Made by a program: the position numbers and the translations under genes. This document shows positions 17,159 through 25,694 of a stretch of 64,000 nt of DNA, piece by piece; within the stretch, counting starts at the first letter, position 1, and the number at the start of each line of letters is the position of its first letter. The notes under the pieces were generated by a model. The model ran no database searches and was not told the origin of the DNA. It was given only the letters and a program-made list of their open reading frames with translations. The stretch comes from Flavobacteriales bacterium (GTDB lineage Bacteria; Bacteroidota; Bacteroidia; JACJYZ01): positions 186,001 to 250,000 of the forward strand of contig JACJYZ010000003.1 in assembly GCA_020635855.1 (NCBI GenBank), in the 5' to 3' direction.

Positions 17159-17626
17159 ATGAAGATCCATACCTATGCGAGTGAGCAATTGCTGCCCGGA
17201 ATAGCACTCGGGGAAGCATGGGCGTTTTTCGCCACTCCCCTCAACCTGAACCGCATCACCCCGCCCCATCTGCATTTTGAGATATTGAGCAAAGACGCTG
17301 GTCAACCGATGTTCAAAGGGCAGATCATTCGCTACAAGGTACAGCCGTTGCCGTTGTATCGCACAACCTGGGTGACGGAGATCGCGGAGGTGAACCCGAT
17401 GGTGTCTTTTGTGGATGTACAGAAGCAAGGACCTTTTGCCCACTGGCATCATACCCACCTGTTCTTCCAGGAACAATCAGGTGTGAAGATGTACGACAAC
17501 CTCCAATACACCATCCCTTTCGGCCGTGCCGGACAGGTGGTTGGGCCTTTCATTCATAGAAAGGTGACCGAAATATTTTCCTACCGGAGGCTAAAGCTGG
17601 AAGAAATATTTCCTGTGCGCAAATAA
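17159..17626 (+). CDS. SRPBCC-fold ligand-binding protein
   Basis: A 155-residue protein of the START/Bet v1-like SRPBCC superfamily, of the type annotated as cell-division-inhibitor-like in Bacteroidota. The segment AWAFFATPLNLNRITPPHLHFEIL, with variations, is typical of the helix-grip N-terminus (shown here in abbreviated form: FFATPLNLNRITPP), and FAHWHHTHLFFQ lies in the sheet. Ligand unknown. It sits between yebC and an M20 hydrolase with separate spacing (43 and 54 nt). Confidence 0.75.
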   Translation: MKIHTYASEQLLPGIALGEAWAFFATPLNLNRITPPHLHFEILSKDAGQPMFKGQIIRYKVQPLPLYRTTWVTEIAEVNPMVSFVDVQKQGPFAHWHHTHLFFQEQSGVKMYDNLQYTIPFGRAGQVVGPFIHRKVTEIFSYRRLKLEEIFPVRK

Positions 17627-17680
17627 AGGCGGATTCCGTACATTCGTCCCGGTCCATTTCCTAATCTTTTTGGAATCATC

Positions 17681-18985
17681 ATGAAGAAACTCCTTTTCAT
17701 ATGTGCTTGCTGTGCCTTTGCCACATCAACACATGCGCAATCAACCGACGAACGTGTGAAGCAACTGGCTGCGCAGGAAGAATCCAAAGTGATCGCCTGG
17801 CGCCGCGACATCCACCAACACCCTGAGCTCAGCAACCGTGAAACACGAACGGCTGCACTGGTGGCCGAGCACCTGAAGAAACTGGGCATTGAAGTGAAAA
17901 CCGGTGTGGCCAAAACCGGCGTGGTGGGTATCCTGAAAGGAGGAAAGCCCGGTCCGGTTGTGGCGTTGCGTGCTGATATGGATGCGCTGCCCGTAACCGA
18001 AAGGGTGGATGTTCCCTTTGCATCCAAGGTGAAGGCTACCTTTGAAGGTAAGGAAGTGGGTGTGATGCACGCATGTGGTCATGACACACACGTGGCCATC
18101 CTGATGGGTGTGGCCGAAGTGCTGGCTTCCATGAAAGACGAATTGCCCGGAACCGTGAAGTTCATCTTCCAGCCGGCAGAGGAAGGGGCTCCCAAAGGAG
18201 AAGAAGGCGGCGCCAAACAAATGGTTGCAGAAGGCGTAATGGAGAACCCCCACGTGGATGCTGTGTTCGGACTGCACATCAGCTCGGGCCAGGAAGTGAA
18301 CACCCTCACCTATCGTTCGGGAGGAACCATGGCCGGCGTGAACGATTTCCAGATCGTCGTGAAAGGCAAGCAATCCCATGGGGCTTATCCGTGGAATGCG
18401 GCGGATCCCATTGTGGCTTCTGCACAAATCATCAATAACCTGCAGGCCATCATCAGCCGCAACCTCAACATCACACAAAACGCGGGTGTGGTCACCGTCG
18501 GATCCATTCATGGCGGTGTTCGTTCCAACATCATTCCCGAACAGGTGGAAATGCTGGGCACCATACGATCCCTCAGCGCATCGGATGAAGAATTGCTTGT
18601 GCGCCGTGTTCAGGAGGTGGCCACCAAAACAGCGGAAAGTGCCGGTGTGACTGCCGAGGTGAAGATCCCTTACAGCGTGCGTTACCCCGTGACCTACAAC
18701 GATCCTGATCTGACGGCAAAGATGCTGCCCACCATGACCCGGACCGCAGGGGCCGGGAATGTAAACGAAATAGCCGCCGTAACGGGCGCGGAAGACTTTT
18801 CATTCTACCAGGAAAAGGCTCCCGGATTGTATTTCTTCCTCGGCGGAATGACCAAGGGCATGAACCCCGATGATGCATCGGATCACCACACCCCCGATTT
18901 CTACATCGATGAAAGCGGCATGAAACTGGGCGTGGAAGTGCTGGTGAACCTGACGCTGGACTATTGTAAAGGAATGACGAATTGA
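17681..18985 (+). CDS. M20 family amidohydrolase (N-acyl-amino-acid hydrolase type), exported
   Basis: A 434-residue M20D metallo-amidohydrolase with a signal peptide (residues 1-20, ending THAQ). The metal-binding motif HACGHDTHVAIL is present near residue 130, PAEEGAPKGEEGG near residue 168, and the distal EIAAVTGAEDFSFYQ glutamate/aspartate segment near residue 370. Relatives hydrolyse N-acetyl, N-benzoyl or indole-acetyl amino acids. Periplasmic location is inferred from the signal peptide. Substrate unknown. The dimerisation domain (about residues 205-320) is complete and the length normal. Confidence 0.92.
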   Translation: MKKLLFICACCAFATSTHAQSTDERVKQLAAQEESKVIAWRRDIHQHPELSNRETRTAALVAEHLKKLGIEVKTGVAKTGVVGILKGGKPGPVVALRADMDALPVTERVDVPFASKVKATFEGKEVGVMHACGHDTHVAILMGVAEVLASMKDELPGTVKFIFQPAEEGAPKGEEGGAKQMVAEGVMENPHVDAVFGLHISSGQEVNTLTYRSGGTMAGVNDFQIVVKGKQSHGAYPWNAADPIVASAQIINNLQAIISRNLNITQNAGVVTVGSIHGGVRSNIIPEQVEMLGTIRSLSASDEELLVRRVQEVATKTAESAGVTAEVKIPYSVRYPVTYNDPDLTAKMLPTMTRTAGAGNVNEIAAVTGAEDFSFYQEKAPGLYFFLGGMTKGMNPDDASDHHTPDFYIDESGMKLGVEVLVNLTLDYCKGMTN

Positions 18986-19080
18986 GTCGCAAGTCTCAAG
19001 TTGTTCATTGAATCCAACTATAAACCATGGCTGGCGCGGACGCTGGTACGGACGTCCTCGTCCGCGCCACAAACTCACGA
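18986..19080. repeat. Repeat-bearing spacer with GC-rich inverted repeat
   Basis: TGGCGCGGACG at 19032-19042 pairs exactly with CGTCCGCGCCA at 19059-19069. The hairpin is flanked by copies of the GACTNNNGACT phrase also seen at 1050-1070 and 1282-1312. It lies between convergent genes and may double as a terminator, although a T-run is missing. Confidence 0.6.
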
Positions 19081-20364
19081 CTAAAGACTTACGACTATAG
19101 ACTCCACAGCATGCAACGCTTGCTGAATGTCGTGCACAAGGTCGGCGCTGTTTTCTACACCCACCGATAAGCGGATCATCTTGTCGGTGATACCCAGCTC
19201 ATCTTTGAGTTCCTTTTCCATGCCCGCGTGCGTCATGGATGCCGGGTGCTGTGCCAGCGATTCGGTTCCGCCCAGACTTACAGCCAGCTTCACCAGCTTC
19301 AGGTGATCGAGGAAAGCAAAGGCCTCCTGTTCACCACCGCGGATATCGAAAGACAGCATGGCCCCGGCCGACAGGCACTGGCGTTTGTATATGTCTGCCT
19401 GTGGCGATGAAGTACCTTCAAGCGTTCCCAGGAAATACACCTTCTCCACGAGTGGATGGCTCCCGAGGAAATCAGCGATCACACGCGCATTCGCTGCCTG
19501 GGTTTCCATCCGGATCTTGAGCGTCTCCAGGCTGCGAAGGAGCAACCAGCCGGTCCATGGACCGGCCATGTTGCCCAAAAAGGTGCGCAGGGTTTTCACA
19601 CGGCCGATCAGTTCGGCATTTCCCAGGCACGCACCCGCGATCACATCGCTGTGCCCTCCGATGTATTTTGTGGCCGAGTACAACACCAGGTCGGCGCCAT
19701 GCGCCAGCGGATGTTGCCACAACGGCCCCATGTAGGTGTTGTCTACCGCAACCAGTACCTCTTTCTCGGGAGTTGAAAGTTGTTCGGCGATCTGACGGCA
19801 CACCGCAATATCAATGAGATCATTCGTGGGGTTGGCGGGTGTTTCGATGTAGACCATGGCCAGGCGGTCCGACTGGCCGTTTTGTGCCAGCCGCTCCAGG
19901 ATTACATCCCTGGTTTCTCCCGGACGAAATCCGGTGACTTCAATCCCGTAACGGGTGAGCACCTCCCGGATGAAATGGTCCGATCCGCCATACAACGGGT
20001 TGCTGTAAAGCAATACATCTCCCGGATTCAGGAATTCAAGCAGGCAGGTGGAGATGGCTGACATGCCGCTCTCGAACACCGCACAGTCTTCCGCATCATC
20101 CCATAGGGCAAGCCTGTTCTCCAGGATCTCCAGGTCGGGGTTGTTGAGCCGGCTGTAGATCAGGCCGGGTTGTTCGGTTTCTCCTTTCTCTCGAAGACCA
20201 TAGGCCAGTTCAAAAAAAGCCTTGCCTTGTGCGGCATTCCTGAAAACAAAAGTGGATGTCTGGAAGATCGGACACTTGATGGAGCCTTCCGACAAGGAAG
20301 GGTCGTATCCGTAAGACATCATCAGGCTCTCGGGTCGGTTGCTGTGCTTGGGTTGTTGTGCCAT
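19081..20364 (-). CDS. Methionine gamma-lyase/cystathionine gamma-synthase family PLP enzyme
   Basis: A fold-type I PLP enzyme of the Cys/Met metabolism family, with the cofactor lysine in YSATKYIGGHSD and the tyrosine/arginine pair in IYSRLNNP. It either cleaves methionine or cystathionine or performs gamma-replacement; sequence alone does not decide. The frame is open to an ATG at 20388, but a TAATTTTG -7 box ends at 20390, so a transcript from it would start after that codon. The ATG at 20364 gives the N-terminus expected for relatives (PESLMMSYGYDPSLSEG follows within 15 residues). The last residues (ESIVVSL) are encoded by the GACTNNNGACT-type repeat. Divergent from an Lrp-type gene that may control it. 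Confidence 0.88.
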   Translation of the reverse strand: MAQQPKHSNRPESLMMSYGYDPSLSEGSIKCPIFQTSTFVFRNAAQGKAFFELAYGLREKGETEQPGLIYSRLNNPDLEILENRLALWDDAEDCAVFESGMSAISTCLLEFLNPGDVLLYSNPLYGGSDHFIREVLTRYGIEVTGFRPGETRDVILERLAQNGQSDRLAMVYIETPANPTNDLIDIAVCRQIAEQLSTPEKEVLVAVDNTYMGPLWQHPLAHGADLVLYSATKYIGGHSDVIAGACLGNAELIGRVKTLRTFLGNMAGPWTGWLLLRSLETLKIRMETQAANARVIADFLGSHPLVEKVYFLGTLEGTSSPQADIYKRQCLSAGAMLSFDIRGGEQEAFAFLDHLKLVKLAVSLGGTESLAQHPASMTHAGMEKELKDELGITDKMIRLSVGVENSADLVHDIQQALHAVESIVVSL

Positions 20365-20389
20365 GTGGGTGGTATCAAATGGTTCCATG

Positions 20390-20397
20390 CAAAATTA
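20390..20397 (-). promoter_or_regulatory. Candidate -7 box (TAATTTTG) of the gamma-lyase gene
   Basis: On the minus strand the bases read TAATTTTG, matching TAnnTTTG. The box lies in the ~125-nt divergent region shared with the Lrp-type gene. Confidence 0.4.
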
Positions 20398-20489
20398 TGG
20401 CACATGGATAAAAAATATAAATGTGTGCGAAAAAGCAGTAATAAATGCTGCATATTTGTATGATATTAGAAATTATAGTTAGAATTGAT

Positions 20490-20984
20490 ATGGCAAAAGC
20501 ATCCAATCCAGAAAAAAAATCTGCCGGTCGTTTGGATGCGGTGGATAAAAAGATACTGGACCTGCTTCAGGACAATGCAAAACTTACCATCAAGGAGATC
20601 GGCGCCCGGCTTCACCTGACACCGACACCGGTATATGAACGCATCCGTCGCATGGAGAAGCAGGGTATAATATCGCGTTATGTAGCCCTGCTTAATCGGG
20701 CACGCACCGGCAACAACCTGATGGCCTTTTGTGCAGTTTCCCTGGATACGCACAAGGCGGAGTACATCAGCACATTTGAAAAGGAGGTGGTGAAACTGGC
20801 CGAGGTGCAGGAATGTTACCACGTGGCCGGGCAGAACGATTACCTGTTGAAAGTGACGGTGACCTCCATGGAAGAGTACCAATCGTTTCTGGCGAAGAAA
20901 CTGGCTTCGCTGCAGCACATCGGTAAGGTGGTGAGTTCATTGGTGATGTCGGAGATCAAGCACACGCATAAGGTCAGGTTGTGA
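20490..20984 (+). CDS. Lrp/AsnC family transcriptional regulator
   Basis: A 164-residue feast/famine regulator with a winged-HTH (LDAVDKKILDLLQDNAKLTI, then EIGARLHLTPTPVYERIRRM) and the RAM ligand-binding domain (VQECYHVAGQNDYLLKVTV). These proteins sense amino acids and regulate their metabolism. It is divergent from the gamma-lyase gene and convergent with the saccharopine dehydrogenase gene, so control of methionine and/or lysine catabolism is a reasonable inference. The start at 20490 avoids 15 non-conserved residues of the longer open frame from 20445. Confidence 0.93.
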   Translation: MAKASNPEKKSAGRLDAVDKKILDLLQDNAKLTIKEIGARLHLTPTPVYERIRRMEKQGIISRYVALLNRARTGNNLMAFCAVSLDTHKAEYISTFEKEVVKLAEVQECYHVAGQNDYLLKVTVTSMEEYQSFLAKKLASLQHIGKVVSSLVMSEIKHTHKVRL

Positions 20985-20989
20985 TTCGG

Positions 20990-22123
20990 TTATACTTTTT
21001 GTTTCTCGTACCGAACATTCCGCGCGGAGAGGTAGTTGAGAAAATAGTCTGCACAGCCATCCATGCCGCCGATCTGTTCGGGCGGAAACACACCTGATAG
21101 GCCCGGTTGCGTTTCGAGCAGCCACTGAGCCGCAGCTGTGGCGGTGTAGCCTGTGGTTCGGGCCATGGAGGATGTTTTCGAGAGGGCATCGTACCGGTCG
21201 AGCAGGGTGTATGCCCATGTTTCTTCCTTGCCTTTTTTGTCTTTACCTGATATCGTGACACGCATCACGGTGAACTCTTCCTCTTCCGTGCCCAGCTTCC
21301 AGTTGTCAAACAGGATCCGGCTGGTGAAAGCAAGTGGTGCGAGGCGGCTTCCACCCACTTCAATGGGATCGGTTGAAAAGAAACCGGCATCCCTCAGCAC
21401 GCGCATCTTTTCCGCATGACCCGGATAACGCAACGTTTTCTCTTTCATGTCCGGGATGTGTGACATCGTGGTGATCAGCGTCCGCAATCCATCTGAGTTG
21501 AAGGATTCCAAGGTGCCCACTTGCGGAAATGAAACATGCTCCACGTCACTCAATGCCGGCTTCACCACTACGTGTCCGTTCTCCACGTAGCGCGCGGGGC
21601 GGGTATATTCTTCGATCACATCCACGGGTGAGAACGGCGCTTTGTATTCGAACGGCCAGGTGCGAACCAGCGGAAGTCCGCCCACCAGGCATTCAAATCT
21701 TTCCACCTGCATGTGTCTGTTGTGATAACCCAGCAGCAGGTTGCCCATGCCCGGCGCCACACCACAGTCAACAATGGCCGTTACGCGGTGCTCTTTTGCC
21801 AGGTCGTTCAGCATCAATGCATCTTCCGGAAAAAAGGAAATGTCAACCACATGTTTGCCGGCCATGATGATGTGCCGCAATGTGTCGTAGCCGAGGTACC
21901 CGGGCACGGCGCAGATCACCAGGTCGAAGGACGAAATGGCTTGCGTGAGTGCCTGTGTGTCGGTCACGTCCAGCTTCAGCGTGTTTACCTCCGGACATCG
22001 TGTTGCAAGGGATGCAAGGATGGCCGGATCCATGTCCGTGGCGGTTACCGAATGTGATTTGGACAGGTCGATGGCCATGGCGCTGCCGACCATGCCGCTA
22101 CCGAGTACAATGATGGATGCCAT
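20990..22123 (-). CDS. Saccharopine dehydrogenase (glutamate-forming type)
   Basis: A 377-residue Rossmann-fold enzyme: the nucleotide-binding segment IIVLGSGMVGSAMAIDL lies at the N-terminus, followed by DLVICAVPGYLGYDTL, VVDISFFPEDAL and VDCGVAPGMGNLLLGY. The last is typical of saccharopine reductase/dehydrogenase proteins. It would oxidise saccharopine to glutamate and 2-aminoadipate 6-semialdehyde, completing the step begun by the reductase at 15094-16305. In animals and plants these activities are fused; here they are separate genes. Convergent with the Lrp-type gene, with 5 nt between the stops. Confidence 0.85.
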   Translation of the reverse strand: MASIIVLGSGMVGSAMAIDLSKSHSVTATDMDPAILASLATRCPEVNTLKLDVTDTQALTQAISSFDLVICAVPGYLGYDTLRHIIMAGKHVVDISFFPEDALMLNDLAKEHRVTAIVDCGVAPGMGNLLLGYHNRHMQVERFECLVGGLPLVRTWPFEYKAPFSPVDVIEEYTRPARYVENGHVVVKPALSDVEHVSFPQVGTLESFNSDGLRTLITTMSHIPDMKEKTLRYPGHAEKMRVLRDAGFFSTDPIEVGGSRLAPLAFTSRILFDNWKLGTEEEEFTVMRVTISGKDKKGKEETWAYTLLDRYDALSKTSSMARTTGYTATAAAQWLLETQPGLSGVFPPEQIGGMDGCADYFLNYLSARNVRYEKQKV

Positions 22124-22261
22124 TGGAAAGGGGATTGAAGGTTGGGTGAGGGAAGGATATCACTTAGGTATGCTTGAGGATTTCAAAGGAAAACACGTCT
22201 TCAAGGTAAACATTCGCCTGCATAAGTCGGATGATTCCGATGATGCTTATCTGAAATTTAA

Positions 22262-22269
22262 TAGGTTTG
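22262..22269 (+). promoter_or_regulatory. Candidate -7 box (TAGGTTTG) of the alpha/beta hydrolase gene
   Basis: TAGGTTTG matches TAnnTTTG and lies 26 nt before the start codon at 22295. No clear -33 element was seen. Confidence 0.35.
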
Positions 22270-22294
22270 TCCGTCCAACCAAATCACATACGAC

Positions 22295-23125
22295 ATGCCC
22301 ACGGTTCGCATCAACCATTGCAATTATCATTATGAAGTTCACGGAAGTGGTAAAGAAGTGCTGGTGTTGTCCCACGGTCTGCTGTGGAGCGGGTACATGT
22401 TTCATAAGCAGGTGGCGCACCTGAAGGATGATTACACCGTCATCACATACGACCACCGGGGCCAAGGTCAAACGGAAGTAACCCGAGGTGGTTACGATAT
22501 GGATGAGTTGTATGAAGATGCTGTGGCGCTTCTTGAACATCTGAACCTCGGCCCGGTGCATTTCGGTGGCCTCAGCATGGGGGGCTTCATGGGATTGCGT
22601 CTGGCGGCAAGGCGTCCGGAGTTGATCAAGTCGCTGATATTGATGGAGACCTCGGCGCTGGATGAACCCAACAAAACAAAGTATACCATCCTGAATGTGC
22701 TGGTGAAACTGTTCGGGATCCGGGTGGCGGTGAAACCGGTGATGAACATCATGTTCGGACAAAAATTCCTGAACGACCCGACGCGCCGGGATGAGGTGGC
22801 CGAATGGCGCGCTGAGCTGGTGAAGAACAAACGCACGATTGTACGCGCCGTTGACGGTGTGATCTACCGGAAAGGTGTTGAGAACGAGCTGCACAAGATC
22901 AAATGTCCTACACTGATCCTGGTGGGTGAGCAAGACATTGCTACTGCGGTGGATCGGTCGCAGCACCTGCACAAACACATTCCCCAATCAAAGCTGACAG
23001 TGGTAAAAGGTGCGGGTCATACGGCTTCCGTGGAGGAAGGCGATGCATACAACCAGGCCATCGGAAGTTTCCTGGAGGAGGTTGTGAAGAAAGCAGTTCC
23101 AGAGGAAACACTAAGCGTTTCGTAA
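22295..23125 (+). CDS. Alpha/beta hydrolase
   Basis: A 276-residue alpha/beta-hydrolase with the oxyanion-hole segment LVLSHGLLWSGYMF, nucleophile elbow GLSMGG (Ser near residue 96), acid in LVGEQDIAT and the catalytic histidine in GAGHTAS near residue 246. The cap region (about 130-200) is helical and charged. Esterase, lactonase and C-C hydrolase functions all occur in this subgroup and cannot be separated here. The 3' end overlaps the convergent membrane-protein gene by 15 nt. Confidence 0.88.
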   Translation: MPTVRINHCNYHYEVHGSGKEVLVLSHGLLWSGYMFHKQVAHLKDDYTVITYDHRGQGQTEVTRGGYDMDELYEDAVALLEHLNLGPVHFGGLSMGGFMGLRLAARRPELIKSLILMETSALDEPNKTKYTILNVLVKLFGIRVAVKPVMNIMFGQKFLNDPTRRDEVAEWRAELVKNKRTIVRAVDGVIYRKGVENELHKIKCPTLILVGEQDIATAVDRSQHLHKHIPQSKLTVVKGAGHTASVEEGDAYNQAIGSFLEEVVKKAVPEETLSVS

Positions 23126-23494
23126 CCGGTTTCCGAACACGCTTTCCAGTCCGAGTAAAACCACCACTGCTCCCAGGCTCATCCAGAGTGAGCGGGGAAG
23201 GGCGGAAAATGAGAACGGCCATCGCAGCTGTGAAATATAATTCATGAAATCAGTGAACATCGATGTGGTTCCTGAGGGGATGGCATTCGGACTTGCAATC
23301 AGCGAAACAACCACAATGAGGGCTGTCACACAGGCGGCCATCCACCACTGGTGCTTTCCGAACAATGGTTTGTAGTGAACGTGCACGGCAGTTTCCTTTA
23401 AGATCTGTTGCATGACCGAAACTGTGAAATTTTGCGACGGCGCTTCGGTTGCCTGTTCCAGCAAATGGCGGGTGATCTGATCTTCCGTTTTCAT
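23111..23494 (-). CDS. Small two-TM protein downstream of an ECF sigma factor (possible anti-sigma factor)
   Basis: A 127-residue protein with a ~45-residue cytoplasmic N-terminus, a membrane segment near residues 52-68 (WWMAACVTALIVVVSLIA) and a second near 100-118. The start overlaps the stop of the upstream sigma gene by 4 nt (ATGA-type coupling), the usual position of an anti-sigma factor. No zinc-binding HxxxCxxC motif is present, so the assignment rests on context. Convergent overlap with the alpha/beta hydrolase gene. Confidence 0.65.
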   Translation of the reverse strand: MKTEDQITRHLLEQATEAPSQNFTVSVMQQILKETAVHVHYKPLFGKHQWWMAACVTALIVVVSLIASPNAIPSGTTSMFTDFMNYISQLRWPFSFSALPRSLWMSLGAVVVLLGLESVFGNRLRNA

Positions 23495-24066
23495 AGCAAA
23501 CTTTTTACTTCGGTTTTCAATAGATGTTGTAGTTGTTCGAATAACTTCTTCCTTCCCCGGTGCAGCTTCGTTTTTACGTTGGTGGCGGTGAGTCCGGTCA
23601 CCTGTGTGATCTCCTCCACCGACTGGTCATCCATATAAAAGAGCACCAGGATGGCGGCGTCTTCTTCGTGCAAACGGTTCAGCGCTTCCTTTATGTAGTG
23701 CTTGCGTTCTTCTGCTGTGAGCGCATCCACCTGGTCGGAAATTCCCGAAGCCAGGGCCGGGTCGTAGTCCTCATGTTCAATGGTTCGCGTGTCCGGTTGC
23801 TTTTTCCGTATGCGGGAGATGGCGGCGTTGTACACAATGGAATACAACCACGTGGAAAACCGCGACTCCATGCGAAAGGTATGCAATGAGCGATACGCCT
23901 TTATAAAGGCATCCTAGGCCACCTCTTCGGCATCTTCCCGGTTGCGAACGATTTTCAGGGCAAGTGTAAAGGCGTACGTTTTGTACTTGTTCACCAGAGG
24001 CTCGAATTCCCCCGACGCACCGGCCCTGATCCGTTCTATGTAATACTGGTCTTCCCGGTATTTCAT
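23491..24066 (-). pseudogene. ECF sigma-70 factor interrupted by an in-frame TAG
   Basis: Reading from ATG at 24066 gives a full-length ECF sigma (191 codons apart from the stop). It starts MKYREDQYYIERIRAG, continues EFEPLVNKYKTYAFTLALK and IVRNREDAEEVA, has TAG at 23916-23914, and then resumes in the same frame as DAFIKAYRSLHTF and SRFSTWLYSIVYNAAISRIR, with region 4 SVEEITQVTGLTATNVKTKL. Relatives have Gln at the interrupted position, so a single CAG to TAG change explains it. Region 2 is therefore split; an internal ATG at 23886 would give only a truncated protein. This may be a true nonsense mutation, a sequencing error or a suppressible amber codon. The downstream coupled gene looks like its anti-sigma partner. 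Confidence 0.85.
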
Positions 24067-24193
24067 GGTTGGTTATTCATCCTCTGTGACGCACGCCGCA
24101 ACAACCCGGTTGCAAAATCGTGAAAATATTTTGTCCGGGTTGTAACGTTTAACCAGCACCAGGCGTCTTACGACTGAAAAACAACCTGCTACC

Positions 24194-24514
24194 ATGCAAC
24201 GCCGAAACTGGATCATGCCCGCCCTTACAGCCTGTTTACTGGGTGGTCTGCTATTCTTTCTGATGATCTGGACCTGTCATGTTACCATTCATTACCTGCA
24301 GGCCACGGATCCCGGTTTTGCGCAAACGGAATCCATGGAAATGCCGGATGCGAATATATATGTAACGGAGCGGGACGGTGTGTCCGGATGGCTGGTGTCA
24401 GGTGCAGATGCCGGATGTATGGCCATTCGTTTTCAATCGGGTGCCAGGTTGTTCTTCGGCTTTCAAAAGATGGCGAAGCGAATTTCTTCCATCCGTCCGA
24501 CGGTCGATTTCTAA
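24194..24514 (+). CDS. Small single-TM hypothetical protein
   Basis: A possible 106-residue protein with one N-terminal membrane segment (ALTACLLGGLLFFLMIWT) followed by a short hydrophilic tail. I recognise no family. The last ~25 residues are basic and may be out of the original frame. It is divergent from the interrupted sigma gene and precedes the DUF6249-like gene by ~100 nt. Coding status uncertain. Confidence 0.4.
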   Translation: MQRRNWIMPALTACLLGGLLFFLMIWTCHVTIHYLQATDPGFAQTESMEMPDANIYVTERDGVSGWLVSGADAGCMAIRFQSGARLFFGFQKMAKRISSIRPTVDF

Positions 24515-24612
24515 AAGGCTTTCCATTTTTTTTAAAGAAAATTGAAAAATCCTGCAACCGGATGCCGATGGGTGGCGTCAGAGCTTTTGAAACACAATCA
24601 AAAACCAGCATT

Positions 24613-24966
24613 ATGTCACCAGAAATCATTGTCCCGTTAGGATTCTTCGCCGTCAGTTTCGGAATTATGTATCTCATTGTCACCAGCCGCAACCGCGAAC
24701 GCCTGGCCATGATCGAAAAAGGCATCGACCCCAGGGTCTTCACCGAAGCCCGCAGGTATACAGCCATACGTGTCGGGTTGATGGCGGTGGGGGTATCGGT
24801 CGGACTGGTTCTTGCCAACATCTTGGTTGAAACCACAGCCCTCGACCAGGACGTGATGTACCCGGCGCTGAGCTTTCTCTTCGGCGGACTGGGGCTCATC
24901 ATCTCCCACTTCATTACGCGCAAGATGCGTTTACAAGACGAAGAAGAGGAGCGCAAGAAGGGGTAA
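24613..24966 (+). CDS. DUF6249-like two/three-TM protein
   Basis: A 117-residue membrane protein: a first TM segment near residues 5-22 (IVPLGFFAVSFGIMYLIV), the conserved charged loop RNRERLAMIEKGIDP, two further TM segments (about 50-70 and 80-98) and a charged C-terminus. The RERxAMIEKGxDP loop is typical of DUF6249 proteins, often found beside ECF sigma genes in Bacteroidota, as here. The frame is open upstream to 24388, but the ATG at 24613 gives the family N-terminus. Function unknown. Confidence 0.75.
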   Translation: MSPEIIVPLGFFAVSFGIMYLIVTSRNRERLAMIEKGIDPRVFTEARRYTAIRVGLMAVGVSVGLVLANILVETTALDQDVMYPALSFLFGGLGLIISHFITRKMRLQDEEEERKKG

Positions 24967-24986
24967 CACCATCCCGCATTGAACAT

Positions 24987-25018
24987 AAAAAAAGCCGGTG
25001 AAGTCGCCGGCTTTTTTG
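24987..25018 (+). terminator. Terminator after the DUF6249-like gene
   Basis: AAAAAAGCCGG at 24988-24998 pairs with CCGGCTTTTTT at 25007-25017, leaving an 8-nt loop and a T tail. Confidence 0.85.
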
Positions 25019-25162
25019 TTGGATGGCGGTAAAGAACATCTTGAACCGGATAGGTTGGAGCATGTCACGGCCGTGAAAAACATTTCATCCGTTGTTTTCG
25101 TACATTTACAAGTGTGGAACATCACAACACGTGATCATTGCCGCTGATCAAACACCCAAGTT

Positions 25163-25381
25163 ATGAAAGAAGTGACCCTGAAAATTCCTGATAAGCGATT
25201 CGGTTTCTTTATGGAACTGGTCAAACAACTGGGCTTCGAAGTGACCGAAAGGGCCGATCAGATGGACATTCCTGAAGAACACAAGGCCATTGTGAGGGAG
25301 CGGATCAAAAAATCCAAACCTGAAAAATTGGTTCCCTGGAAAGAGGCGCGCAAGCAACTCAACTTCAAGGGTAAGTCCTGA
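25163..25381 (+). CDS. Antitoxin-like small protein
   Basis: A 72-residue charged protein (IPDKRFGFFMELVKQLGFEV, then a helical Lys/Glu-rich tail) located immediately before a RelE/ParE-type toxin gene with 1 nt between stop and start. Such partners usually neutralise the toxin and bind the promoter, but no clear RHH or HTH fold is apparent; the type is inferred from position and size. Confidence 0.7.
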   Translation: MKEVTLKIPDKRFGFFMELVKQLGFEVTERADQMDIPEEHKAIVRERIKKSKPEKLVPWKEARKQLNFKGKS

Positions 25382-25382
25382 A

Positions 25383-25682
25383 ATGTTATACGTACTTGTT
25401 CTTGATCCCCTGGCTATACGGGATATACAGCAAGCCATTGATTATTATGACGAACAAAAAGCAGGGTTGGGCTCCAGGTTTGAGAATGCCCTCAACAAGC
25501 ACCTGCTAACCCTGGAAAAGAATCCGTTTTTCAGCATCCGTTACGACGAAGTGCGCTGCCTGCCATTGAAGAAGTTTCCCTATATGGTGCATTTTTCCGT
25601 TAGCGAAAACGACCGGTTAGTCATTGTTCGAGCTGTTTTCCATACCTCACGGGATGCAGAAAACTGGAAGGGAAGGAAATAA
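25383..25682 (+). CDS. RelE/ParE family toxin
   Basis: A 99-residue protein with the RelE/ParE superfamily pattern: DPLAIRDIQQAIDYYDEQKA at the N-terminus, GSRFENALNKHLLTLEKNP in the helical hairpin, then RCLPLKKFPYMVHFSV and the C-terminal strand LVIVRAVFHTSRDAENW. RelE-type members cut mRNA on the ribosome and ParE-type members poison gyrase; the sequence leans to ParE-like (FPYMVHF, HTSRD) but the target is not certain. Confidence 0.85.
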   Translation: MLYVLVLDPLAIRDIQQAIDYYDEQKAGLGSRFENALNKHLLTLEKNPFFSIRYDEVRCLPLKKFPYMVHFSVSENDRLVIVRAVFHTSRDAENWKGRK

Positions 25683-25694
25683 TCAGCGCTTGCA

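Noticed and set aside
23914..23916. TAG read as pyrrolysine or other recoded residue in the sigma gene
   Set aside because: No sign of pyrrolysine machinery is visible in the window, and Gln is the expected residue; a simple mutation or error is more likely.
24388..24612. Upstream extension of the DUF6249-like gene
   Set aside because: The added 75 residues are not typical of the family, run through sequence that looks non-coding, and overlap the upstream small frame.
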